From the NCBI GenBank assembly GCA_026419785.1, contig JAODTK010003765.1:186001-250000 (forward strand): 64,000 nucleotides of DNA, written 5' to 3'. The number at the start of each line of letters is the position of its first letter. The stretch's first letter is position 1. The position numbers and the translations under genes were made by a program. Under the pieces are notes generated by a model. It was given only the letters and a program-made list of their open reading frames with translations. It was not told where the DNA came from and made no database searches. Positions 46,523-57,471 of this stretch are shown here, in pieces. The stretch is from Sclerodactyla briareus (lineage: Eukaryota > Echinodermata > Holothuroidea > Dendrochirotida > Sclerodactylidae).

Positions 46523-46530
46523 TGTAAATT

Positions 46531-47224
46531 GTATATAATACTTTCTCCCATAAAGAGTTCTAAAACAATTGCAAATTGTTCTGATGCTTCATAACCAGCA
46601 ATACTATGGGAATAATTTTTTCTGCATAACCGGATTCTGTCAGTATGAATTCTTGCAACGTGGCCCGAACAGGAGGTTGTCTTGGTTTTACTTTTTTTTA
46701 AGACCATTCTTCAGTCTATAACTCTCTGCACCACCACTTACGAAATTTTGGTACCAACAATGTACTGTGAGCTGCCCCAAGATTGATTCTGTCAATTTGA
46801 CCCCTAAACTAAATACAGAAAGGATAGACGTGGCCAGTAATTATACACCCATCGTACTACATCAATTGACTTCTAAAAGGTGAATAAACTGCAGACGCTG
46901 TGCCTCATTTGCAACCTATTTGAGTTGAACCAATTTGTTACAGATCTTTATCTATCACTTCCCAGCCAGGTACCTGTTTCCATATATATTTTAGTAGCGT
47001 ATATACCTTGTAAATTTTAACTGGAGCTGGACAATAGGCAGATCATTATTGAACAAGAAAAGAGCAATGGACCGTATTACTGACCCTGGGGAGACACCAG
47101 TTGTGAATGTCGAGTATGGAGTTAATATTAGAAAAAAAAACACAAACTGTTCCGTATTGAAAAGGGTATAATCTTGAAACCATTTCGACGGAAAAGCCTG
47201 CGAATTTCGTAATGGACGTCTTTG
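46531..47224. other. Intergenic DNA between two hAT elements (copy B)
   Basis: Matches 19052-19789 of copy A. No gene recognised. Confidence 0.6.
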
Positions 47225-48708
47225 CAGGGGCGGCGCACAGGGGAGGGGGGGCAGGGAGAGGAGACCCCCCCTATGGTTGGGGCCGAAAAAATATTATCGA
47301 CCGAATGAGGGGTTTTAATGACACACGTTTTCGCGGGGTGGGGGTGAAGTGTAGGATACGTTATCCAACTTAGGTACTTTCTATTCGTTCTCATCGAGAC
47401 TCTCAAATCGGACTCAAAACGTGCTGTAATATAGCGTGAGCAAAGTAGCGTATGGTTCCGTTTTGAGAACAATGTGGTCATTATGAGCACCGTTTGTTAA
47501 GATAGGTGACAAAGGACTCAATGTTAACTTGCAAAACTTCGCAGCGCCTTCCAGGCCTTAGGTGTGACCACGTGGGCAGGCGTGATACTCCCGACCCAAG
47601 CGATTTACGCCATAGAATCTTCCAATGTGCTTTATGTTTAGAGACCAACAGCTACACGGTGGACTAGACAGGAGGTCCCTTCGCGTGAAACGCTACGATA
47701 TGAAATGAAAGGACGCAAGGATCCAACATATAATTGAGGTGACAAGAGGGGCCAGGGCGAGGGGACACGATAGGTGGGTGGCGTGCCCTTTATAATATTA
47801 AGTAATCTGTAATAAAAGCTATGTCTTTATATGAAAGAAGAACTTTGTCAACGGAACGCGTTTTTCACTTTTTTTTATTCACGCAATCGTCTTTAAGTTT
47901 TATGAAGTATGCACAAAAACCAAGGGTGCCGCTTGTGGGGATGTGCGAGTGTGACACCATGCAGTCTGTAAACTCTATTTAAAAGGGGATTGAAACAAGA
48001 AAGAGGCAGAGAGAGCCCTAGAAAGGACTATAGTTGTACTTGACATAGGCCGAGCGTCGGTATTTATGTCGGGGTTGAAGTATGAATTGCTCAATTGTTG
48101 CATTGTAGACTCTATAAATTGTGTTTAAGTTACTTCAAAATGAGTGATGTGGGGGGGCATTACTATGGTGATGACTCATTTGGAGTAATTTTACCCACCA
48201 TTTCGAAGTTTGGTAGAGTGTACGGCCTGGAGGAGTAAAATATCAGTTTTTTCGCCAGCCTTATATGAGGGATATTATGATGAGACTCTAATGCTTTTCC
48301 ATGAGAGTGATTCTATTTGTAATTACAGAGAAACTGGTCCATTTGGCTTTATTTATTTTAAAAAAACCACATCTTAGAATAAAATAAATGCGAGTCTTTT
48401 TTCTAAAAAAGTACGCCTGCCTATCTGTACAGAACTCGGTACAGTGTCATCGGGTTTATTTTTGTCAGGTGATCGAATGAAATAGACCTACCTGGAAAAA
48501 TTTGGTCATATTTAATTTTTCCAGAAATTTAGGATGTCGTCAACACTCGTTGACGTAGATACACTTACATGTGTATCAAAATGTGGCCACCATTTTGCAT
48601 CTAAGCAGTATGAATGACTCACAAAATCGCAAAGGGGAGGGGGATACCTCCCCCATGTCAGACCTCTATGCCATCTGCCCCCCCTAACGAAAACCTGGCA
48701 CCGCCATG
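47225..48708. mobile_element. hAT-type element, orthologous to 19790-20801
   Basis: Same insertion point as in A: left flank GTCTTTG, right flank GTCATTG. It starts CAGGGGCGGCGC; the end reads CACCGCCATG where A has CACCGCCCCTG. It is about 470 bp longer than the A copy because it keeps a section (about 48140-48660) that A lacks. That section is also present in 46180-46490, so A is probably the deleted version. Confidence 0.7.
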
Positions 48709-48715
48709 GTCATTG

Positions 48716-51580
48716 TACAGAAAAAGCTCAGTATGGTTAAAAGTTTCAAAAGCCTTCGAAAAAGTCAATAAAACTCCACATGAGTAAGTTTGTTTTTTTT
48801 AATTGTGATCCATGAACCATGGTAGAAAGGAAGTTAACAACGGGGGTCATCGAATTTCTTCGAAATGGCAACGAAACTCAACAAAACAATATGAGACACC
48901 TCAAAACTGCCTCATACCTGTAAACATATAATGCTCAAGGAGTAGCAGCGCTGTTGACGATCATTCAATCGCCCCCTCATCACCCCTCGCCTCCCGAGCA
49001 CCCTGCCATCGACAGCCAGTACTGCCAGCGGTAACAAGATGCCCCGGAGGCGAACACCCGGAACGTAGTGCCCTTGCCCAGACAACGTGATCGGCAAATG
49101 CCAGAACCAATGACCCGAACAAGACTCGTTTACAGCTAAAGATTATACAACTGGCAAGGACTCGTGAATGAAAAGGTGTTCGAAATATCACCGGAGGCCT
49201 AGTCATACACCTTCAGTCCCAGTAGACCAAGGTGGCGCTTCTAGACCTCTGTGCACTCGACACTTCCCATTATCAGTTCACACAGGTGTCAACTTGTGTA
49301 GGAGCCAGTTTGAAACGCAGGCTCACCCCTGCAGCACATTTCATAGTGATTTCAGTAGCAGAAAACAGAAATGATATAAGGGTAACCCCACGTGCTCATG
49401 GATACATTAAAAGTCAAACGGCATTGCGATAATCAATATCGACGACCACTTACAACATCATAGCCAGCATTCGTTCTAGACATCCCTCTAACTGACCCAT
49501 CTGTCGTGTGATACTGCCGTGGTGTTGGAGGCCGCCTGCGAAGAACATTACAATCACGGCGATCAGTAGTAGAGGTTTCATTCAGGAGAATTCCACGACA
49601 AAACTTTTGGATGATATTATCGATATGCATGGAACCTGCCAAGTGAAGAGAAATTGTCACTCTCTGAACCGAAAGCTTAGAAGAAATCGATCATGCTACC
49701 ACATTCTGAAACCTCACGAAGCACAAATCCAATGCTAAACCCTTGCCGAGAGGAAGGATCATCGACAGGAAAGGTGTGAATCGATTTCATCAGTCCATGT
49801 TGTCAGCTCACTTTCACTCATGATGCCGTTCTGTCTTTGAAATGACGCCTCTGCAATTCTCACAGGCAGGAATGAGCTGAACCGTGGCCTTCAACAACTC
49901 CACTCGAGGATATTGCCCACCCGGGGGGATTACAATTCACACATATTGCTCCAGTCCATGATCTGAATATTTTCACTACTTGACTTGTCTTCGCTGGGCC
50001 ATGCGGCCCTATGAATTGCTCGCCCCCCTTCGGTGTGGACTTACAGGGAGAATCTAATAGGAGGCGAGTGTCTGAAGCTTGCTTACCCATTCAAAGCAGT
50101 ACTCGAATCGGTTTGTATTTGAACAATAAAGAGCTGGGAAGGGTCCTTGCAAATTTATCCCGAGTAGTGGAAAAAAGTGGTTAAATTATTCTTTCAATAT
50201 ATTCTTCTAACTCTAGAGACCATTAGACAGTTGCTCAGTTGGGGGCGACAGGATGAACTTTTCTAGCTTTGGGATTTCGTTTTTCGGGTCCCACACAAAC
50301 AAACCTCTCAAAATTACTATTTGCAGTGCTCATTGTGTGGAAAGTTGATATAATTCACGGAACCTAAACTTTTGAGAAGCGTGGAAGTTTTGTTGTATTG
50401 TTCACATCAACGGTAGAAACGGAACGAATGAAGTATTCGGCCGCGAAGTGGGCCTAAATTCAATCCGCTCTCACAAAGTCAACCACACCACGCGGTATGA
50501 GCTCTCTCCATATTGTCAAAGATTAATTGACAACTTTTAAGCTTTGGCGACCCATTAGGGCCGTTCGGTGACTAATACCTGATCTCCAAAACAATATGTC
50601 TTTCTCTTCCGTCTAAGGCTGTAACCTGGCTGTTCAATTTGAAATCAACAGGAATGTTCGCCTTCTTTAGATATTTGCTCCACACGGTTTAAGAGCACCG
50701 ACGCAGAATAAACACACCTGCATGACTGCAAGATTCCTTTGACTTCGTCTAGGAATCAAAAAATCATATTTTCAATGGATATTTTCTACCAACAAAACAA
50801 AAAAAGTGGAAAGAGAGCGTAATAATCAAATAGTTCTTTGAAACGCGATTTTTAAAAATAATTCAAGTCACACAGACATTGGGTATGAGGGGTTCTCGCT
50901 ACAAGATGAGTCACTATTGGATTTATTGGGGGAGGCAGCAGCAGACAGAATGGGGCAGGCTAGTAATTTGGGAACGGCGTCGTTATTATAGTTCCCAGCG
51001 TAACGGAAGCCATGATGGCTAACGCAGGAGGGAATGCGTTGTTCGCGCAGGGTTTTGTTTCATCTCGCGGATCGCAACGATTCGTCAAACTTCATCAGAT
51101 GATCCGTTGGCATGCGTAACTGGCGCAACCAATGTCGCCAATGCTCCACAGACAGTGATAGAAAGTTCTATTGTACCGATTCCCATGGAATTTTATTAAG
51201 GGCGGAAACATTCACATCTCTATGCTTGTATTATTGTTATCACATAGTATTTTTATATACAGACATGCGACCCTAGAATCAATCACACTTTCGTGGAGGC
51301 TGTTTTACCTGGAATGTGTACTTATTCCAAACCTAATGAAAACAACATGCGAGGACGTTTTTGGCAACTCATACAAGGAAGTCTACCACACACAATTTGA
51401 TTCATTCCCCGGATTGAATTAAAGCTTGGCAGTTAATTCAAAGTATAGTTCATTTGCAGCAGAGTCAATACCAGATTGAGAATATATTTACATGGATCAA
51501 AGCTATTCATTTCCAGGCTCCGTGAAGGAGTCCGTTTTGGCGTTTCACACAAAACTCCATTCAGTGCATCTGTGTGTCTC
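48716..51580. other. Conserved intergenic block upstream of gamma (copy B)
   Basis: Collinear with 20810-20940 and 22480-25640 of A. The conserved but unassigned patches are at 49380-49640 and 51010-51420, frame-broken relative to A. Confidence 0.45.
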
Positions 51581-51584
51581 TTGC

Positions 51585-53560
51585 GGAGGATTTGCCGAAT
51601 TACTCTGGCTCGTAAATTTATATCATTCTGTTCCTCGTTTTGGACGCCCATATTAATGTGATGGGCTGCTCTGTGGCCAAGACTGTATCACTTCGAAGTG
51701 ACTCAAATACTAGTGGGTGAAGGTTATTAGACAGGTGAAAAGAGAGAATAACCATGATATCGATTTACAGTTACGTAATAAACGATCAACCTGTTGGTCT
51801 CTATTGAGCAGACCTCCAATGAGCTTCTTAACAATTAATCCACATTTAACGCTCATCCGGCCAACACCGAGTCGCATCTCCACTTCATTCATCAGAGTAG
51901 ACCATGTGGAGCGAAACAAACGACCTGGAAATACACTTGTTAAGGGAGGCTTAGAGGCAGGGTTCGCGGGGGGCATGTCAATTTCTTACATCATGAAGGA
52001 CAAATATATGTTAAGTTTGCACGGAAACTTACATATACGCAATCGAGCGTGAGACACTGGGTATGTTGGAGAAGTGTGGGAACTATTATGTGACGGATAT
52101 AATCAGGACCAATGACGTATTATCCGGCAACGCAGGACCCATCAAAGGAACCAACAAGAAGTAGTTATTTTACTACCATCGCAGAACATGCGGATGGATG
52201 AGGGTATTCGTGGTTCGGCATAGATAACTCCGTAAGTAGTCTGAAATAATACAATCAAGGAAAGTGGTCCTAATTCCAGTGACTCTGCTTCCTTCGGATT
52301 ACCATAATTCGACAATTAAATTGAACGTTTATGTACCCTCACGCGATGATGCACTGGGACGATTTAGGACAAAAATGGCTTGACCTCAGATGCATCTGAT
52401 TCTGGCGAACTATTCGAAACAAACACGGACTTTTTGTTGTCATGATCGAACAGAGGCCTGGAGAAACACCTTCAGCATATATGAGAGTTATCCAGAAAGA
52501 AACGGTATAACCAAAGTAGTGTGTTCTTATGGCACAGATGTAATCATCTCCGTAACTGCTGTTCGGCGGTTTTGGTATGGATATACCCTAGAGGAGTAGT
52601 ACTGTAAATCATTCTATTCAGGCAAAGTATTTTCTCATCTCCGTGACTCGCTTCCTTCGGAATTTACCGTTAATTCAACATTAATCTTCACTGCGATAGT
52701 ACCCCTCCGCATGGATCATTGGACGATTCTAGGACAAATGGCGAACTTCAGATGCTATGGTCTTTGCCGACTATTTCGAAACAAACACGACTGTCATGAT
52801 CAAAAAGGGCCTGGAGAAACAACCTGAGCAGGGTACTAGATGAGAGTTATCCGGGAAGAAACGTATCACCAAAGTAGTCTGTTCTTCTAGGGCACAGATG
52901 CTTATCTCCGCAACTGCTGGTCTTCAGTCTCTGGGAACAATGAAGACGCAGTTACCCTTGTGAACATCCATTCGATTCCGGAATCGGTTCAACTTCTGCA
53001 CAGGAACCCACAGTTCAAGTTCCATCTTAAGACGACAACCCTCCGAATTAACAACAAGATACCCGCCATGAAACAGAATAACGGATGAATTGACTGTGTG
53101 CAAAATACGGACGACTCGGGGAATTTGAACCAAATAAACCATCTCGTGGCCCAGAGCACTCATGGGTACTACTATTCAACATTATTGGCGCCAACAGAAG
53201 TACAATGACTTTTTCGCAAAAAGCACAGTCATATGAAGGAACGCCTGAGTATCCTTCCAGTTCTGATAACGACAACGTTTCTGGGGTCTTGTCATTATAT
53301 GTTGTTGATTGTCATTGGATCATATGTTTGTCTTATCTAGGCATCGTGATGAATGCGGAAGACCAGACGGTACTGAACATACGAGAAGGGGAATTCCGGT
53401 GAACCAGATGAGACGCTGAAGAAAGGCCAGCGGTAGCTCTCTACTGAAGGATCTGAGGGACCTGTGATGCAGTATAACCACGGTTTATACCGAGCTCCGC
53501 CAGGATGCTCCGATGATTATCAGGCGGAACAACGGCGTTGTTGTAGTGATATTATCATCC
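51585..53560 (+). CDS. Gamma-type receptor gene with duplicated domain exon (copy B)
   Basis: The signal-peptide exon is at about 51585-51800 (hydrophobic SVPRFGRPY-region frame-shifted, then GGCCAAGACTG, matching the VAQT site). The first extracellular domain (52010-52250) ends in an AEHADG or CGWM reading, depending on frame. The second domain occurs twice in a row (about 52330-52600 and 52690-53070). The stalk runs 53070-53235, the membrane segment begins LPVLI at 53243, and the tail runs to about 53560 with YNHGLYRAPP at the place of YNPAY. The exon repeat is absent from A and, as far as visible, from C. Frame breaks are frequent. Confidence 0.5.
52256..52965 (+). repeat. Tandem duplication of the gamma second-domain exon, about 355 bp per copy
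   Basis: Both halves contain the same ordered phrases: GACTC(T/G)CTTCCTTCGG, TTCGAAACAAACACG, GGCCTGGAGAAAC, ATATGAGAGTTATCC (damaged in the second copy) and GGCACAGATG. The two are diverged, so this is unlikely to be a simple read-stitching copy. Confidence 0.7.
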
Positions 53561-55067
53561 GAATTTTCGGTCACATATCGTCATTGGCTAATTCAAGTCA
53601 TGCATCAGTCAACTACCATGACCTTCCTTTAAAAAAGAAAAAGCTGAGGGTCTAGTTTGAGAATTTTAGACCCTGCAAAAGCCGGGATTATTCGGCTCAT
53701 CAGTGGTTTTTATTTCTGTGAGGTATGGATCAAATTGGCGCGCGTTATATTCATGAACGTTCAATGGATTTTTATTATGAATTATACATCTGTGAGAAGA
53801 AAGGTAAATTCCAGGTGGACTTCCGGTGTCATAATTATTCTCCCAGATTACATCAAGGAGAGCCAACAACGGCCAGCTAAACTCAAATGGATCCACGATT
53901 GATTTCTTGTGTCAGAAATGCGCAACCATCTACAATCCAGCCCGTCACCGCGTCAATATCGACGTTGCTTTGAAACACGCCTGAGTTGCTGGATGAATGT
54001 GATTACTCCTTCATACCTCATTTTCCGAACTTGTTTGATACCCAATGTGAATAGAATTACACCGTGTTCTAAAACCGTTACGAGGTGTATTGCATATTAT
54101 ATTAACATCGCAGAAAACGACAGAATCGGTTTTTTTTTTAATCTTTCAGGGAATGGAATCATAGAACGTAATCCTGCTCGTAAGATTTCAAGAAAACAGA
54201 CTGCTACTAGTGATATGCTCGGTGGTCAGCTAGGTCTTCATGTTCTGTCTCCTATTTCTTCAAATGTTGTACATTGCTACTCTCACCTGTCTATGTATGT
54301 ATGTATGAGTATTAATTATGTATGTATGTATGTATGTATGATGTTATGTATGTATGGTATGTAGGTATGGAGAAGAACTGCGAAAATCAGCTTGTGGTTT
54401 GTATATAGAGAATTAGTCTGTGACGTTAATCATAGAAAGGGAGGTTCACACTTCAAAAACTGTTCATTACTAAACATGAACTGAGTGAATATGAGCCTTC
54501 CCGATATAAAACACGGATAACGAACGATTCTATTTCCCGATCATCGATATGTCCCAGCAGGTTTTTGCTCGTTCAAATGTCGGCAGCGAATGAGGAAGTG
54601 CAGTTTCATCTCTGCACTCACCTCCAATGTGCAGGGTACATGGTCTTCCTTCAGATAACAGAGATCCACCAAGCTGATACCCGTCATCAAATTTGCCAAT
54701 TTAATAGACACCTACAAACTTATTGTTGGAGCGATATCTGTGGAGCGAGGGGCAAACCTTGTCTATTCAAAGGAGGGGTACGATTATTTAATGTTGAGCG
54801 GGGGATGGTAATTAACACCCACGCGGCTGCATGTCATTGGCCTACCACTCAGTTTGATACACCAGTGTCTTATCCGAAGCGCCCACCGTATGGAACGAGC
54901 TGCAACTATTTAAGGGTTTGGATATGCAGCAACATCATCCGAGTCTCGATCCCTGGGCGAAAAGCCAACTCCTTAATCTAACAAATAGTCATGTATTAGA
55001 GCTCGACCAAAGTATCTTGCCGAAAAATCAGTTGTCAGATTCACTTAGTCACCCAAGGACGCAGAAG
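53561..55067. other. 3' flank of gamma (copy B)
   Basis: Matches copy C 3116-4700. It includes the segment missing from A and a decayed ATGT microsatellite. No independent gene was recognised; a 138-codon frame at 54565-54981 corresponds to the broken 4250-4600 region in C. Confidence 0.5.
54293..54365 (+). repeat. Interrupted (ATGT)n microsatellite
   Basis: Orthologous to 3956-4029 of copy C, with several interruptions. Confidence 0.9.
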
Positions 55068-55396
55068 TGTAACGCACCCGTCCGCGGATTCTTTCGGCAG
55101 CCCACGTGAAACAGAACCTTTGTGATTGCACAGATCTCTCGACTGTTTAGACGCAGGAGAGATAGAGGACAAACGAAGGTATATCGGGTGTCTTTCCCTT
55201 TTAATGCGTGTTTAAATAATAACAAGTATATGAAACTGGAATACGAAAATGGAAACGACGGCACATATAACACAATGTCCAATACTCGAAGGATCACATT
55301 CAGTCAATACTCAATTAACATGCAATCGATGCGCGAGTTCTCAATTATCCAAGGGCAATATTCGGCGGTAAATCCAGTTCAGGGTTCATCCACGGT

Positions 55397-56040
55397 ATGC
55401 GCTCCCACGCGAGATAGATGCCTTCACTGCATGCGCTCCGTCACTCGACAGGTACCTTCACTGCAAGCGCTCCGACACTCGACAGGTACCTTCACTGCAG
55501 GCTCTCCGTCACTCGTCAGGTACTTTCACTGCAAGCGCTCCGTCTCTCGACAGGTATTCCCGCTGCAGGCCCTCCGTCACTCGACAGGTACCTTCACTGC
55601 AAGCGCTCCGTCTCTCGACAGGTACCTTCACTGCATGCGCTACGACACTCGACAGGTACCTTCACTGCATGCGCTCCGTCCACTCGACAGGTACCTCACT
55701 GCATGCGCTCCGTCACTCGACAGGTACGGTCACTGCAATGCGCTCCGTTCACTCGACCGGTACCTTTACTGCATGCGCTCCGTCCACTCGACAGGTACCT
55801 TCACTGCAATGCGCTCCGTCACTCGACAGGTACCTTCACTGCATGCGCTCCGTCACTCGACAGGTACCTTCACTGCAAGCGCTCCGACACTCGACAGGTA
55901 CCTTCACTGCATGCGCTCCGTCACTCGACAGGTACCTTCACTGCATGCGCTCCGTTACTCGACGGGTACCTTCACTGCAGGCTCTCCGTCACTCGACAGG
56001 TAACCTCACTGCATGCGCTCCGTCACTCGACGGGTACCTT
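55397..56040. repeat. 34-bp minisatellite in the 3' LTR, about 19 copies
   Basis: Unit GCGCTCCGTCACTCGACAGG followed by TACCTTCACTGCAT. Each unit has a GGTACC and usually a GCATGC palindrome. Because 34 is not a multiple of three and the unit has no stop in any frame, all three + frames are open across most of the array. This gives frames of 293, 213 and 126 codons that are by-products, not genes. Confidence 0.95.
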
Positions 56041-56188
56041 CGCTGTTGACTTACGCTAACATAATAGCCGAAAAGGCTTAACACATAACCTAATTTAAGG
56101 GACGATTACGCTTACACAAACACATACGAAGAATAACTGTGAATGTCAGGGCGCGTTACCACTGTATCTCCCTCCCTCACAACTTAGC

Positions 56189-56398
56189 ACTGTTTTCCAT
56201 ACGAATCAATTAGCGCCTTCACTAAAGCCCTATGCCAGGCTCAACAGATAACTGCCATAAAAGGTAACCTGCGCTAACACTAAATCCCTCGCTTGGTCTT
56301 AAACAGTGCTTCCCATATGTATCAATGAGCGCTTTCACTAGAGCAGAGCACCTGCCTTACCCGTTACTGCCATAGAAGTCAACGAGCGCTAACGACTA
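56189..56398. repeat. Two-copy direct repeat, about 115-bp period, in the LTR
   Basis: The first unit has CACTGTTTTCCATACG and ACTGCCATAAAAGGTAACC; the second has CAGTGCTTCCCATATG and ACTGCCATAGAAGTCAACG, each followed by GCGCTAAC. The 5' LTR has the same pair near 63365-63575. Confidence 0.75.
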
Positions 56399-56521
56399 AC
56401 CTTGAATTCCACTCACAGACTAAGTCCCGTCTTCTGTCAAACTCCGCCCTCCAAGATCGTGAAGTCTGGGTTGTAATCGGAAAACAGCCAAACAAACTGC
56501 GCCGGGCCGCCGATGCAACCC

Positions 56522-56867
56522 GGTTTTATTCCTCGCTACTAGGCTCTGATTGGCGGACAACCGGTCTAGTCACCCCCACTAGCCTTCTGCCTTCTGGGAG
56601 GTCCAACCACAATGCTCCATAAATGTTTTCCGGCTCAAACAATGTCTAAGGCTTGTCCCGATTGGCTGCAAAGGTCCCCAGACATCGTGGAGCCATGCAG
56701 CACGCCGTCTGACCTCCGATTGGCTAGCCCGATTCATCTCATTACCGGCAGGCCTTAACTCCCTTGACTTAACACGGGCACGTGTCTGCTGCCGCATCCA
56801 CGTGACCCGTGGCTCTACACTTCCCACAGTCAGACGTAAGGGCTAAGCCACTGCCGTCCTCCATTGG
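56522..56867 (-). promoter_or_regulatory. LTR U3 promoter region: four CCAAT boxes and an AATAAAA motif
   Basis: ATTGG on the + strand (CCAAT on the coding minus strand) occurs at 56549-56553, 56661-56665, 56719-56723 and 56863-56867. Downstream on the minus strand, GGAATAAAACC (56532-56522) could act as a TATA-like element or a poly(A) signal. The partner LTR keeps the motif (63711-63726) and ATTGG at 63743, 63857 and 63913. This spacing fits a U3 promoter, with the minisatellite lying downstream in R/U5 or leader. Confidence 0.5.
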
Positions 56868-57030
56868 CCCAACGACAACGGAATCACGCCCCCCGCAACG
56901 GTGTCTACTGCTCTCGCATTCTCGGAAACTCTCCACGGGTTTTTCGTCTGCTCAAGGCCGGAGGAACGCGTTCCGGGGTTTTTTTTTATATTCTGATCAA
57001 GTCCGGAGTTTTGAATTCGCTATCGTTACA

Positions 57031-57055
57031 ACACAAACCACCCCCACCTCATCTT
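57031..57055 (-). promoter_or_regulatory. Candidate polypurine tract
   Basis: On the minus strand GATGAGGTGGGGGTGG lies a few bases before the TGTAACG start of the 3' LTR. A second purine-rich stretch at 57167-57141 is a less well placed alternative. Confidence 0.5.
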
Positions 57056-57471
57056 ATGCGCCCGCATAAACATAAGAACAATGAGAGGTGATATTGTCAA
57101 CCATCCACCACCAGCCATACCGATCAGGCGGCTTTTTGCGCCTTCTTCTCTCCCTCTACCTTTCTCCGGCTCCAACGGTGTATCCAGCTGAACAGCACCC
57201 TCTGAACCGCTGTACGCGTTCATCTGTACTCTTTGCCGGGCTGGTTTTTTGCGTCGCGTCATGCAGGGCCCCTTCAACCCATTCAGGTTGTTTCCAGCTC
57301 GGTTTTTCGTTTTCCTTCGAGCATCACCCTATATAACAGTGTCGTTATCTTTTTCACTTTTTCATCAATGACTCCAGGCCCGACCCTGGTCGACTCACTT
57401 TCGATTTTGTCCCTTCTTCCGGCAGGGCTGATACACCAGACAACGTCGCCTCTGTTGTAGGTGTCTCCCTG

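Larger units (their letters stand above)
36951..55067 (+). repeat. Copy B of the three-gene receptor block
   Basis: Starts at the same sequence (CAGTCGGATG) as copy A at 6222. It is collinear with A throughout and lacks the four A insertions, but carries its own hAT insertion (44770-46522) and an exon duplication in gamma. It is interrupted on the right at 55068 by the minus-strand gypsy element. Comparison with C suggests the block would continue beyond that element. Confidence 0.85.
55068..57030 (-). repeat. 3' LTR of the gypsy element (1963 bp)
   Basis: On the + strand it begins TGTAACG and ends CGTTACA, a perfect 7-base inverted terminus with the expected TG...CA. It matches 62252-64000 from the first bases to the end of the window (to about 56800 here). 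It contains a 34-bp minisatellite, an internal direct repeat and a CCAAT-box cluster. The right edge rests on the inverted terminus plus the adjacent purine tract, because the partner LTR is cut before it. Confidence 0.85.

Noticed and set aside
55122..56059. Open frames of 293, 213 and 126 codons with a repeating TFTACAPS/RQVPSLHAL pattern
   Set aside because: They are three forward frames of the same 34-bp minisatellite inside an LTR. A stop-free unit explains them, and no protein is implied.
57141..57167. Alternative polypurine tract of the gypsy element
   Set aside because: It lies more than 100 bases from the TGTAACG LTR edge; the tract at 57031-57055 is adjacent.
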